In this document: positions 1 through 8,787 of the stretch, in pieces | Layout: the number at the start of each line of letters is the position of its first letter | Position numbering within the stretch: the stretch's first letter is position 1 | NCBI GenBank assembly: GCA_016871495.1 | Contig: VHDF01000046.1 | Span: 1-33,499 of the forward strand | Length of the DNA stretch: 33,499 bases | Origin: Verrucomicrobiota bacterium | GTDB lineage: Bacteria; Verrucomicrobiota; Verrucomicrobiia; Limisphaerales; VHDF01 | Direction: 5' to 3' | Notes under the pieces: model-generated | The model's database searches: none | Seen by the model: only the letters and a program-made list of their open reading frames with translations | Told to the model about the DNA's origin: nothing | Position numbers and translations under genes: made by a program

Positions 1-114
1 TGCCCAGCCTGCGGGGCGACGAAGGGAACCAGGCGCGTGGAGAGCATGGAAGGGCCTCGTCCTCCACCCGCCGGTCCGTCAGGCAGTCGGCGATACGGCA
101 GGCTGGGCAGCCTG
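1..114. repeat. Palindrome-bounded dispersed repeat, left copy (cut by window edge)
   Basis: Positions 1-114 are the near-complete reverse complement of 24232-24350. The inner end, 99-114, is the palindrome CAGGCTGGGCAGCCTG; the outer palindrome is cut by the window start and only its last 11 bases remain at 1-11. The interior matches the other copy closely, with small substitutions in the middle (about 75-92). No reading frame is conserved. It is a non-coding dispersed repeat, probably a REP- or MITE-like family; the mechanism of spread is not visible. Confidence 0.8.
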
Positions 115-375
115 CGCCACACAACAGACAAACTTCGGGACGGACGGCTAGACCGGGTTGGGCGATTGGGCGGCGCGGGAACACGGGTATTTGCGTCTCG
201 GACCCCGATCGCTTAGGGCAACTCTCCGTCCTGTGCCAGGCAGCACGGTTCGAGACGCGCCGCACGAAGTTGAGAACCGTCCAGGCCCCGACGTGACCTT
301 GGTGGCAATTAGCCGCGACCGGGGCGAGAGCCAACAGACCTTGAGTCGCAGCAAGATTGGAAAGGAAACATCGCC
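115..375. other. Intergenic region with no recognisable gene
   Basis: Between the left-edge repeat and the nitrilase-family gene I see no convincing coding sequence. A 73-codon open frame at 158-379 has low-complexity, arginine- and proline-rich composition and resembles nothing I know. Long minus-strand frames here are antisense shadows of the hydrolase. The promoter of that gene should lie here, but I cannot pick out clear -35/-10 boxes. Confidence 0.5.
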
Positions 376-1380
376 ATGAACGGAATCCCTGACCTCCCCA
401 ATATGTCCCTGTCGCGCCGCGCCGCTTTGGGCTTGGGCGGAGCGGCCTTTGCCGCGCTTGCGGCCAGAGTCCCTGCGGCAGAGGAAACCAGGAAGGCGAA
501 CCCGTTGCCGCCGGAGTCCCCTCGGCCCAAAGACAAACTCCGCGTGGCCTCGTGCCAGTTCCCGGTGAGTGGCGACGTGACGGAGAATGCCCGGCAGATT
601 CGGGAGTTCATGCGCCGGGGTGCGAAGGCGGGCGCGCACTTGTTGCACACGTCCGAAGCCAGCCTTTCCGGTTACGCGGGCGTGGATTTGCGGTCGTTCG
701 CCGGCTACGATTGGGCGTTGCTCCGCAAGGAAACCTCCGTGCTCCGTGAGTTGGCGAAAGCGCTGAGTCTGTGGCTTGTCCTCGGCTCGGCCCATTACCT
801 CGATGCGGAGACCAAGCCGACCAACTGCCTTTACTTGATCGGCCCCGACGGCCAAGTCGTGGATCGCTATGACAAATGCATGTGCACCGGCGGCGACCAG
901 AAATGCTATTCCGCTGGCAACCATTTCGCGGTGCACGACATTCGCGGCGTCCGCGTGGGTCTGGCGATTTGCTACGACATCTGCTGGCCGCAAATCTACA
1001 TGGCCTACCGGGAACGCGGGGTGACCCTGATGCTGCACTCGTTTCACAACGCCCGTGGCAAGGGCGCAAACTGCCTCGACGTGCTGAGCGTGCGCCAGGT
1101 CCCGACGCGCTGCGCGGATAATCGCCTGTGGGCCGTCGCGAACAATTCCTCGCAGCCCTATTCGCATTGGGGTTCGTTTGTGGCCCGGCCCGATGCCACG
1201 ATTGCGCAGCAGTTGGCGATCAACGAACCCGGCCTCTTGGTGCACGACTTCCCGGATGGCCTTTCCCAAAACGGCTGGTATCACAACCCAAAGCCACTGC
1301 GCCTGCGCGACGACGAGCTCCTGACCTGGGGCGAACCCACCCGGCATCCGCGGCAATTGGATGCGCGTGCCGAACCGTGA
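376..1380 (+). CDS. Exported carbon-nitrogen hydrolase (nitrilase family)
   Basis: A 334-residue protein of the nitrilase/amidase superfamily, which hydrolyses non-peptide C-N bonds (amides, carbamoyl groups) with a Glu-Lys-Cys triad. All three are visible: Glu94 in HTSEASLSGY, Lys167 in DRYDKCM and Cys199 in LAICYDICWPQ. The hydrolase fold runs from about residue 55 (LRVASCQFPV) to 300. The N-terminus carries SRRAALGLGG (twin arginine at 14-15) followed by an Ala-rich hydrophobic run ending near residue 35, so Tat export is predicted. Most nitrilases are cytoplasmic, so an exported one is notable, although PVC bacteria often attach Tat signals to enzymes. The start follows GGAAAGG by 8-9 bases. 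No operon partner is seen: the next 990 bases hold no intact gene. The substrate cannot be predicted. Confidence 0.88.
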   Translation: MNGIPDLPNMSLSRRAALGLGGAAFAALAARVPAAEETRKANPLPPESPRPKDKLRVASCQFPVSGDVTENARQIREFMRRGAKAGAHLLHTSEASLSGYAGVDLRSFAGYDWALLRKETSVLRELAKALSLWLVLGSAHYLDAETKPTNCLYLIGPDGQVVDRYDKCMCTGGDQKCYSAGNHFAVHDIRGVRVGLAICYDICWPQIYMAYRERGVTLMLHSFHNARGKGANCLDVLSVRQVPTRCADNRLWAVANNSSQPYSHWGSFVARPDATIAQQLAINEPGLLVHDFPDGLSQNGWYHNPKPLRLRDDELLTWGEPTRHPRQLDARAEP

Positions 1381-1640
1381 CCGGCGAGCGCCGAAGGCTG
1401 GGGCTTCATGCCGGCTTCACACCATCAGCAGAATCACCGATGTTCATGAAGACAACGCAGAGGGAGAGGGGCACAACTTAGATAATCTCCGAGATCCCCT
1501 TCCCCACATGACCATCGATTTGGAAACCACATGCGATGGCACTTCGGAACTATTTTCGAAACCCTTACGATCGCACTTCGGCCACTTCTATGATGTTAAG
1601 CAAGTGCGTTGTATCTATCTTCATTCGCGAGCCTTTTGTT
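1381..1640. other. Intergenic region with no recognisable gene
   Basis: This stretch is visibly more AT-rich than the flanking genes, especially 1480-1640. No reading frame in it resembles a known family, and I see no clear terminator hairpin or promoter. It may be part of the same decayed segment as the RHS remnant that follows. Confidence 0.4.
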
Positions 1641-2051
1641 TCAGGTTGTCATGAACGAATTCAATCTTTCAAACACCAGCCTCGTCAGTGAGATCACCTG
1701 ACTCTCGTCGTCCCAGGTGTAGCTCATCCGTCCGTCTGACCTCATGTTGCCGTCGGTGCCGTCGGTGCAGGTCACGTTGAAGGGGAGATAGACGGTGTTG
1801 GTGACGCCGGCGGTCCGTCCCCGGGGCATCGGTCGCGCCCACGGTGAAGGTGCCCTCTCGGGTCACGCTGTCGGGTTGGTTTTTGCTGAAAAACGTCGAG
1901 GGCACGCGTCCATTATGGCTGGTCCGGGCCAGAACGCTCCCGGCGGCGTCATATCCGTAGTGCGATCGTTCCTGCGGACGCGTCGCCCGTTTTCGTCATG
2001 AACATCCCGCCGGAATAGAGCACCATTGGGACCCTGCTGGCGGCCGTGCAT
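1641..2051 (-). pseudogene. RHS/YD-repeat protein remnant with frameshifts
   Basis: Reading the minus strand from 2051 to 1641, three frames give consecutive pieces of an RHS/YD-repeat protein, a family of large surface or secreted proteins, often polymorphic toxins or wall-associated proteins. The first frame gives HDENGRRVRR; the next (from about 1968) gives YGYDAAGSVLARTSHNGRV followed by TREGTFTVGATDAPG; the third (from about 1829) gives TDGNMRSDGRMSYTWDDESQ, which has the YD-repeat pattern of a DGN-type turn followed by YTWD. The frame changes twice and no start codon or flanking repeats survive, so this is a degraded fragment of a gene normally over a thousand codons long. It could be an orphan RHS tip displaced by recombination. 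Confidence 0.65.
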
Positions 2052-2369
2052 GAGCAGCCGGAAGCGGCCTGATCATTCGGCCTGTCCATCCCCGAGTCCA
2101 TGCCTCGGCGGTCGTTGGGTTGTTCGGCTAGCTCACCGAAACAGAAACGATTTTTCCACCTCCGATCTCCGCCTCGTCTACCGCCAAGTGGGCTCGACGT
2201 AATCTCACCCAGCTCAAATGATCTGAGGCTCTCACTGGGTCAGCGAGGAGCAACACAAACAAGGACGCCATGCCGTTCAAGATCCGCTGATATTTTGCCA
2301 AAAAAATTTCCCGTCCCGTGATCTCTACTGTTTGCGGGACGAACGTTCTTCCGCTAGGCTCCATGGCCA
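2052..2369. other. Intergenic region upstream of the PSD1 gene
   Basis: No gene is recognised in this stretch. It contains an A-run followed by TTTCCC near 2300 and a GGGACG/CGTCCC pair around 2311-2342 that could form a weak hairpin. The promoter of the downstream four-gene block is expected here, but I cannot define its boxes with confidence. Confidence 0.35.
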
Positions 2370-5300
2370 ATGAAGCCCGTTGCGTCACTCCGCCCGCTTG
2401 TCCCAAAACCAAGCCCTCCTCTCGGTCAGCCCGGCCCAGCAAGGGCTCACACCTCGCCATCATCACGTCCCTCGCGCCTCCAGTCTCTCTCCCGCCCAAC
2501 TCGGCTCCCGACGATCGCATTCTGCGCTCTCATGGCCTCCATCGGTTTTCTTCCGGCCGCCGAGTCCGATCTACGCTTCAACCGGGACGTGAAACCCATT
2601 CTCGCCGAGAATTGCCTCAGTTGCCATGGACCCGATCCCGGGTCCCGCAAAGGAGGCATTCGACTCGATACGAAGGAGGGTCTTTTTGGAAAGAACAAGA
2701 AGGATCAAGCTGTGGTGGTTCCCGGCCATCCCGGCCAGAGCGAACTCTGGCGCCGCCTGGTCACCACGGACGAAGACGATCTCATGCCCCCAAAGGAGTC
2801 GCACAAAGTGCTCTCCGACTCCCAAAAGACGACGATCAAACGATGGATCGAACTCGGTGCCTCCTGGCAGCCCCATTGGGCCTTTGTTCCTCCCGAGCGG
2901 CCTCCCGTTCCCCCAACACAGCGCGCCGATTGGGTCCGCAATCCGATCGACGCGTTCATCTTGCATCGACTCGAACAACTCGGCCTCTCGCCCGCACCGC
3001 CCGCCGAACGTCGCGAACTGGCCCGCCGCGCCGCTCTCGATCTCACCGGACTTCCTCCCGATGCCAAGTTCGTGGAGGCATTGGTCCGAAGCAGAACCCA
3101 CGACGCCTATCAGCGGTTCCTTGACTCGCTCTTTCGCTCTCCGCACTACGGCGAGCATCGCGCCCGCTATTGGCTGGATGCGGCCCGCTACGCCGACACG
3201 CACGGACTTCATTTCGACAATTATCGTGAAATGTGGCCCTACCGGGACTGGGTGATACGGGCTTTCAACGGCAACCTGCCGTTCGACCGTTTCACCATCC
3301 TCCAGCTCGCCGGGGACCTGCTTCCGGAAGCCGGCCAGGAAGAACTGATCGCCACCGGTTTTCACCGGTGCGCCCTCACCACCAACGAAGCGGGCTCCAT
3401 CGAAGCCGAAATCCTCGCGCACTATGCCCGTGAACGCGTCGAAACCACGTCCGCCGTCTGGCTCGGCCTCACCGCCGGCTGCGCGTCGTGTCACGACCAC
3501 AAGTTCGACCCCATTACCACGAAGGATTTTTACTCCATGGAGGCCTTTTTCCGGAACACCACGCAAGGAGGCTTCGATGGGAACATCAAGAACTCTTCCC
3601 CCAGCATCCCGGTCATTCCTGATCAGGCCAAACGGGATCGCTGGACCCGGCTGCAAGATCAGATCGGAGAAGCCCGGAAACAAGTCGAGGATGTTCGCCA
3701 GGACAAAAGCATTGAGAATGCCTTTGAATCGTGGCTCACCCATCGCAAGGCCGACACGCTCGAATCGGATCTCCATCGAAGCTTGATCGCTCGGATCCCC
3801 TTGCAAGGGGAACTTGCCGAAGGTGTCAAAGGCATGCGAGGTGGCAAACCCCTTCGCGCCACGACGACCGGAGAATTGGAAACCAGGAAGGACGGCAAAT
3901 TCGGCCCCGCCTGGCATTGGAAGAAGGAAAGTCGGGTAGCCTTCAAAGAGTTGGGTGATTTCGGAACTCGCGACGAGTTCTCCATCAGCTTTTGGGCGTA
4001 CTTTCCCTCCAGGTACTTCGAGGTCGCTCCCATCCTGGGCCGCATGGAGGCGGATGCCAGGTCGCGCGGATGGGAGATCGGTTTCGAGCAAGCCAAACTG
4101 ACAGTCAAGCTCTCCCATGCCTGGCCTCACAACGCGGTCAAACTCCGCTCGAGTCAGCACGTGGCGAAGCTGGGCGTATGGCAGCATCTGTGCATGACTT
4201 ACGACGGTTCAGGCCAGCCCGAAGGGGTCAGACTCTACCTCGACGGACGCCCCGTCGATCTGGAACTCCACAAGGCCCGCTCGTGGAACGGCCCCATCAA
4301 AACTTCCGCCCCGCTTCGGCTCGGCCACCGTTCGCCCGGACAATTTCTCGAAGGGGGTGCCATTCAGGATCTGCGGTTTTTCAGCCGTCCGCTGCTCTCG
4401 GCGGAAGTGATTTCCCTGGCCCGCGAGTTTTGGAAGAGCCTCCTCGAGAAACCGCTCAAAGAATGGAAGAGCGAAGAGAAAGGACCCGTGCTCGATTATT
4501 TCCTCGCCGTTCATCACGAACCTTTCCGAACCGCGCGGTCATCCCTTGCGGCCCTCGAAACCGAGCAACTCTCGTTCATCCTGAACTACCCGGTGACTCA
4601 CGTGCAGAAAGAAAAAATGGATTCCGAACCGATGGCCCATGTTCTGTTCCGAGGCCAGTACGACAAACCTCGAGAAAAGGTCAAAGCCGCCACCTTTCAG
4701 GCGCTTCCCCCCATCCCTCAGGGCGCCCCGACGAATCGCCTCGGTTTAGCGCAGTGGCTGGTCAATGCCGGCAATCCTCTCACCGCCCGCGTCACCGTCA
4801 ATCGCATGTGGCAGGAGGTTTTCGGAGTCGGGTTGATCCGCACGTCGGACGACTTCGGCATCATGGGCGAACGGCCTTCGCATCCCGAACTGCTCGACTG
4901 GCTTGCCGTGGAGTTTCGCGAGAGCGGCTGGAACGTGCGCCACCTCTACACGCTCATGATGACGTCGGCGACCTACCGTCAATCCGCCGCCTCCACACCC
5001 CAGAAAAATGAAAAGGATCCCGCCAATCGATTCCTGAGCCGGGGTCCCCGCTTCCGCATGGACGCCGAAATGATCCGCGACTACGCCCTCGCCACGAGCG
5101 GATTGTTGTCGCCCAGGATCGGAGGTGAAAGTGTCAAGCCGTACCAGCCTCCGGGAGTCTGGGAAGCGGTGGCCATGCCGGAAAGCAACACCCGCCTCTA
5201 CCTCCACGATTCGGGGAGCGATCTTTATCGGCGCAGCCTCTACACCTTCTGGAAGCGCGCCGCGCCCCCGGCCAGCATGGACCTGCTCAACGCCCCCAGC

Positions 5301-5684
5301 CGCGAGGTCTGCACGGTTCGGCGCGAGCGCACCAACACTCCCTTGCAGGCGTTGGTCACCATGAACGACCCGCAATTCGTCGAAGCCGCCCGCCACCTGG
5401 CGGCCCGCGCGTTTCGCGCCTCTCGCGGACGCCGCGATCAGGCCATTCAATTCATCGCCCGCCAAGTGCTGCTCCGATCACTCGACGCCGGGGACCTCCG
5501 GCTGGCGGCGGAGACTTACGACATCGCGATCGCCCATTATCGCGCCCAAACGTCCGACGCCATGGCGTTATTGGAAGTGGGTGAAAGCCCGGGACCGGTT
5601 TCCACCAAGCGAGCCCCCGAACTCGCCGCCCTCGCCATCGTCGCCAACCAATTGTTGAACCTCGACGAAACGTTGAACAAGTAG
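2370..5684 (+). CDS. PSD1 domain protein: cytochrome-like PSCyt1, DUF1549, LamG-like, DUF1553
   Basis: A 1104-residue member of the planctomycete/verrucomicrobial surface family with PSCyt1, PSCyt2 (DUF1549) and PSD1 (DUF1553) domains. The haem-binding motif CLSCH is at residues 82-86, DUF1549 runs from about 188 to 400, and a second motif CASCHDHKFDP starts at 371. An insert at about 508-685 reads as a LamG/concanavalin-type carbohydrate-binding domain (FSISFWAYFP, LYLDGRPVDL, FLEGGAIQDLRFF). DUF1553 starts near 785 (TNRLGLAQWLV) and reaches the C-terminus. A hydrophobic stretch at about 46-64 ending in PAAES looks like a signal peptide behind a 44-residue Pro/Arg-rich leader. No other in-frame start exists between 2370 and Met55 at 2532, so the true N-terminus is uncertain. 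Such proteins are thought to be periplasmic redox components linked to polysaccharide use. The DUF1501 partner starts 13 bases downstream. Confidence 0.9.
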   Translation: MKPVASLRPLVPKPSPPLGQPGPARAHTSPSSRPSRLQSLSRPTRLPTIAFCALMASIGFLPAAESDLRFNRDVKPILAENCLSCHGPDPGSRKGGIRLDTKEGLFGKNKKDQAVVVPGHPGQSELWRRLVTTDEDDLMPPKESHKVLSDSQKTTIKRWIELGASWQPHWAFVPPERPPVPPTQRADWVRNPIDAFILHRLEQLGLSPAPPAERRELARRAALDLTGLPPDAKFVEALVRSRTHDAYQRFLDSLFRSPHYGEHRARYWLDAARYADTHGLHFDNYREMWPYRDWVIRAFNGNLPFDRFTILQLAGDLLPEAGQEELIATGFHRCALTTNEAGSIEAEILAHYARERVETTSAVWLGLTAGCASCHDHKFDPITTKDFYSMEAFFRNTTQGGFDGNIKNSSPSIPVIPDQAKRDRWTRLQDQIGEARKQVEDVRQDKSIENAFESWLTHRKADTLESDLHRSLIARIPLQGELAEGVKGMRGGKPLRATTTGELETRKDGKFGPAWHWKKESRVAFKELGDFGTRDEFSISFWAYFPSRYFEVAPILGRMEADARSRGWEIGFEQAKLTVKLSHAWPHNAVKLRSSQHVAKLGVWQHLCMTYDGSGQPEGVRLYLDGRPVDLELHKARSWNGPIKTSAPLRLGHRSPGQFLEGGAIQDLRFFSRPLLSAEVISLAREFWKSLLEKPLKEWKSEEKGPVLDYFLAVHHEPFRTARSSLAALETEQLSFILNYPVTHVQKEKMDSEPMAHVLFRGQYDKPREKVKAATFQALPPIPQGAPTNRLGLAQWLVNAGNPLTARVTVNRMWQEVFGVGLIRTSDDFGIMGERPSHPELLDWLAVEFRESGWNVRHLYTLMMTSATYRQSAASTPQKNEKDPANRFLSRGPRFRMDAEMIRDYALATSGLLSPRIGGESVKPYQPPGVWEAVAMPESNTRLYLHDSGSDLYRRSLYTFWKRAAPPASMDLLNAPSREVCTVRRERTNTPLQALVTMNDPQFVEAARHLAARAFRASRGRRDQAIQFIARQVLLRSLDAGDLRLAAETYDIAIAHYRAQTSDAMALLEVGESPGPVSTKRAPELAALAIVANQLLNLDETLNK

Positions 5685-5697
5685 CCCTGGAGGCCGA

Positions 5698-7155
5698 ATG
5701 AACCCTTACGAACAATACCGTCATCACCTCACTCGCAGGCAATTCTTCGCCCGGGGTAAAAACGCCCTCGGTTATGCCGCGCTCACCAGCTTGCTCGGCG
5801 CCACCTCCGAACTCTGGGGAGAAGTCCAAGCCGGCAAACCATCCCTTCCCCATTACGTCTCCAAGGCCAAACGTGTCATCTACCTCCACATGGTCGGTGG
5901 GCCTTCCCAAATAGACTTGTTCGATTACAAGCCTGGACTGAAGGAATGGTATGACAAGGATCTGCCGGAATCCATCCGCCGCGGCCAGCGCCTCACGACG
6001 ATGACATCGGGTCAGAAGCGCTTTCCCATCGCTCCCACCAAGTACGCTTTCCAACAGCACGGCCAGTGCGGGATGTGGGTCACCGAACTCCTTCCCCAAA
6101 CCGCACGTTGCGTCGATGACATGGCCTTCATCCGGTCCATGCACACCGAAGCCATCAACCATGAGCCGGCCATTTGCCACATGCAGACCGGCAACATGGT
6201 CACCGGACGCCCCTGTCTCGGTTCCTGGGTGAGTTATGGCCTCGGCAGCATGAACAAGAATCTTCCGACCTTCGTCGTCCTCGTGGCCGAGCCTTCGAAT
6301 AAAGAACAAATCCAAGCCATCTCCGCCCGGCTCTGGTCGAGCGGGTTCATCCCCGGGGAACATGCCGGCGTTTCCTTCCGCAGCCAGGGCGACCCCATTC
6401 TCTATATCAACAATCCGCCCGGAGTCCCGTCGGAACTCCGCCGCGCCCAACTGGACCGGCTCCGCCAGATGAACGAGCGCGTCTACCGCGAAGTCGGCGA
6501 TCCCGAAACCCACACGCGCATCCAGCAATTCGAAATGGCCTTTCGCATGCAGGCCAGCGTGCCCGAACTCATGGGCGTCCAAGGCGAGCCCGCATCCACT
6601 TACAAACTCTATGGCGACGACGCCCGCAAACCGGGAACCTACGCCTACACCTGCCTCCTCGCCCGCCGCCTGGCGGAACGCGGCACCCGCTTCATCCAGG
6701 TTTACCACAACAACTGGGACCACCATTTCAACGTCAACGGCCGCATGCCCTCCCAATGCAAAGATGTCGATCAAGCCACCTACGCTCTCATCACCGACCT
6801 GAAGGAGCGCGGACTGCTCCAAGACACCCTGATCATCTGGGGAGGTGAATTCGGTCGCACCATCTACAGCCAGGGCGGCCTGAGCGAGACCAATTACGGA
6901 CGCGATCATCATCCCCGCTGCTTCACCATGTGGCTGGCCGGCGGGGGCGTCAAGGGGGGTGCGATCTACGGTGAAACCGACGATTTTTCCTACAATATCG
7001 TCGAGAACCCCGTTCACGTGCGCGATCTCCATGCCACCATCCTCCACCTGCTCGGCATCGATCATCACCGCTTCACCTACAAACATCAGGGACTCGATCA
7101 TCGCCTCACTGGAGTGGACGCCGAGCCCACCGTTGTAAAAGAACTCCTCGCCTGA
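5698..7155 (+). CDS. DUF1501 domain-containing protein with Tat-like signal
   Basis: A 485-residue DUF1501 protein (alkaline-phosphatase/sulfatase-like fold), very commonly encoded next to PSD1/DUF1553 proteins in PVC bacteria. The N-terminus has TRRQFFARG at residues 13-21 followed by a hydrophobic segment, consistent with Tat export. Family landmarks are LHMVGGPSQIDLFDYKPGL near residue 63, IIWGGEFGRT near 379 and GRDHHPRCFTMWLAGGGVKG near 400-420. The start codon follows GGAGG with 5-6 bases spacing, and the gap to the upstream gene is 13 bases, so the two are very likely co-transcribed. The biochemical activity of DUF1501 proteins is not established; a hydrolytic or periplasmic scaffold role with the PSD1 protein is inference. 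Confidence 0.93.
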   Translation: MNPYEQYRHHLTRRQFFARGKNALGYAALTSLLGATSELWGEVQAGKPSLPHYVSKAKRVIYLHMVGGPSQIDLFDYKPGLKEWYDKDLPESIRRGQRLTTMTSGQKRFPIAPTKYAFQQHGQCGMWVTELLPQTARCVDDMAFIRSMHTEAINHEPAICHMQTGNMVTGRPCLGSWVSYGLGSMNKNLPTFVVLVAEPSNKEQIQAISARLWSSGFIPGEHAGVSFRSQGDPILYINNPPGVPSELRRAQLDRLRQMNERVYREVGDPETHTRIQQFEMAFRMQASVPELMGVQGEPASTYKLYGDDARKPGTYAYTCLLARRLAERGTRFIQVYHNNWDHHFNVNGRMPSQCKDVDQATYALITDLKERGLLQDTLIIWGGEFGRTIYSQGGLSETNYGRDHHPRCFTMWLAGGGVKGGAIYGETDDFSYNIVENPVHVRDLHATILHLLGIDHHRFTYKHQGLDHRLTGVDAEPTVVKELLA

Positions 7156-7182
7156 ACTCCTGGCATCGGCCACAATCCCGGC

Positions 7183-8748
7183 ATGCCTGATAACACTCCG
7201 GGAACCCCTCTGCCTTGGTGGAAGGGGCTGAACCGATACCAGTGGTCTGTCTTCATCCTCGCCTCTTTGGGCTGGATGTTCGACTGCTTCGACCAGCAAC
7301 TCTTCACCATGTCCCGCTCGATTACGATGCGGGAACTGATGGCAGGCCAGGACCTCAACGTCCAGAACGTCTATGGCGGTTACTCGACCACGGCGTTCAT
7401 TCTCGGCTGGGCCACTGGAGGACTTGCCTTCGGCGTGCTCGGGGACGTTTGGGGCCGCGCCAAAACCATGGCGCTCACGATTCTCGTGTACGCGCTGTTC
7501 ACCGGACTCAGCGCGATTTCGAAAAACTGGATCGACTTCAGCGTCTTCCGTTTCCTCACCGGTCTCGGTGTGGGCGGGCAATTCGCGGTCGGAGTCGCCT
7601 TGATCGCCGAGGTCATGCCCGATCGCTCCCGATCCGCCGCCCTGGGAAGCCTGCAAGCCCTCTCCGCGTTCGGGAATATTCTCGCCGGACTCATGATTCG
7701 CTACATGGATGAGCTCGGGGGCTGGCGAAACCTCTATTGGATCGGCGCCGCCCCGGCCATCCTTGCCTGCGTCAGCATTTTCACGCTGCACGAACCCGAA
7801 AAGTGGCTCGCCTGGCGGGACTCGATCAAAAAGTCAGGCGGCGCGGTCAAGACGGAAGGGCGCCTCGGAAAACTCTTCGGCCATCCCACGTGGAGGAAGC
7901 ATGTGGCGGTCGGCCTCGGTTTGGCCATCGCCGGCGTGTTCGGACTCTGGGGGGTGGCCTTCTGGAGCGGGGAATTGATCGACTCCACGCTCCTGCCCAT
8001 GCCCGCCAACACCAAGACATCGCTCCAACGAATCGTCGCCGTCTCGCAGCCTGCCGAGTATGCCGCCGCGGTCAAGGGGCTCGAACCCGCCCAGCAACGC
8101 GCTTACATCAATCTCTACAAATACACGATCCCCGCCGGCACCCGATTCGAGGCCGCCCGCGCCGCAGATTTCGTCTCGGCGAATCCCCCGAGCCCATCGC
8201 AACGGGATAAGATGTCGCGCCTCCTCGAAAAATCCCTGGATTCCAAGGACGAAAAAACACTCAAGAGCAACGCGTTCATTCTCCAGCAGGTGGGAGGGTT
8301 CACCGGCATCCTGGTTCTGAGCGCGGTGGCCAGCCGTTGGGGCCGCCGCATCGCGCTGGGGCTCGCCATGATCTGCGGATGGGCGGGAGCGGTCTTCGTT
8401 TTCACGACCTTCAGCGACAAGACGCAAGTCTGGTTCCTCTGGCCGCTGCTCGGATTCTGCACGCTCATGCCCTTCGGCGGGTTCGCCATCTATTTCCCCG
8501 AACTGTTTCCCACCAGCCTCCGCAGCACCGGAGTCAGTTTCTGCTATAACGTCGGGCGCTACGTGACCGCGTTCGGCCCCATCCTGCTTCCGAAGCTGGC
8601 CACGGAATTGCACGGCAAGTTCGAACTCTCCGGCTTCCGCTGCGCCGCGCTCATCTTGACGTGCGCCTACGCCCTCGGTTTGATCGTGCTCTACTGGGCG
8701 CCCGAAACCAAGGGCAAGCCGCTCCCTGAAGAATCGTCCGCGACCTGA
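7183..8748 (+). CDS. MFS transporter with large central insertion
   Basis: A 521-residue major facilitator superfamily permease of the sugar/organic-acid porter type. The first transmembrane segment carries LGWMFDCFDQQLF, typical of the aromatic-acid or sialic-acid symporter branch. The loop between segments 2 and 3 carries GDVWGRAKTM, the usual MFS signature G-D-x-x-G-R, and a second copy (SRWGRRIALG) occurs in the C-terminal half. Residues about 265-369 form a long, mostly hydrophilic insertion between the two six-helix halves, far larger than usual. The gene lies 27 bases after the DUF1501 gene and 39 bases before a Gfo/Idh/MocA gene, so it probably imports the substrate handled by the flanking enzymes. 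The substrate itself cannot be read from sequence. Confidence 0.9.
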   Translation: MPDNTPGTPLPWWKGLNRYQWSVFILASLGWMFDCFDQQLFTMSRSITMRELMAGQDLNVQNVYGGYSTTAFILGWATGGLAFGVLGDVWGRAKTMALTILVYALFTGLSAISKNWIDFSVFRFLTGLGVGGQFAVGVALIAEVMPDRSRSAALGSLQALSAFGNILAGLMIRYMDELGGWRNLYWIGAAPAILACVSIFTLHEPEKWLAWRDSIKKSGGAVKTEGRLGKLFGHPTWRKHVAVGLGLAIAGVFGLWGVAFWSGELIDSTLLPMPANTKTSLQRIVAVSQPAEYAAAVKGLEPAQQRAYINLYKYTIPAGTRFEAARAADFVSANPPSPSQRDKMSRLLEKSLDSKDEKTLKSNAFILQQVGGFTGILVLSAVASRWGRRIALGLAMICGWAGAVFVFTTFSDKTQVWFLWPLLGFCTLMPFGGFAIYFPELFPTSLRSTGVSFCYNVGRYVTAFGPILLPKLATELHGKFELSGFRCAALILTCAYALGLIVLYWAPETKGKPLPEESSAT

Positions 8749-8787
8749 CTTTTCCCGCCCGCTCACCGTCCCATCCACCCCCGCATT

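Noticed and set aside
158-379. 73-codon open frame before the nitrilase gene
   Set aside because: Low-complexity composition with no similarity to any family I know; no ribosome-binding site stands out.
148-1356. 402-codon minus-strand open frame opposite the nitrilase gene
   Set aside because: It is the antisense shadow of a high-GC coding gene; the plus-strand product has a complete catalytic triad and signal peptide, while this one resembles no family.
5452-7791. 779-codon minus-strand open frame
   Set aside because: Shadow of DUF1501 and MFS genes. The composition is Gly/Glu/His-rich, typical of antisense translation in GC-rich DNA.
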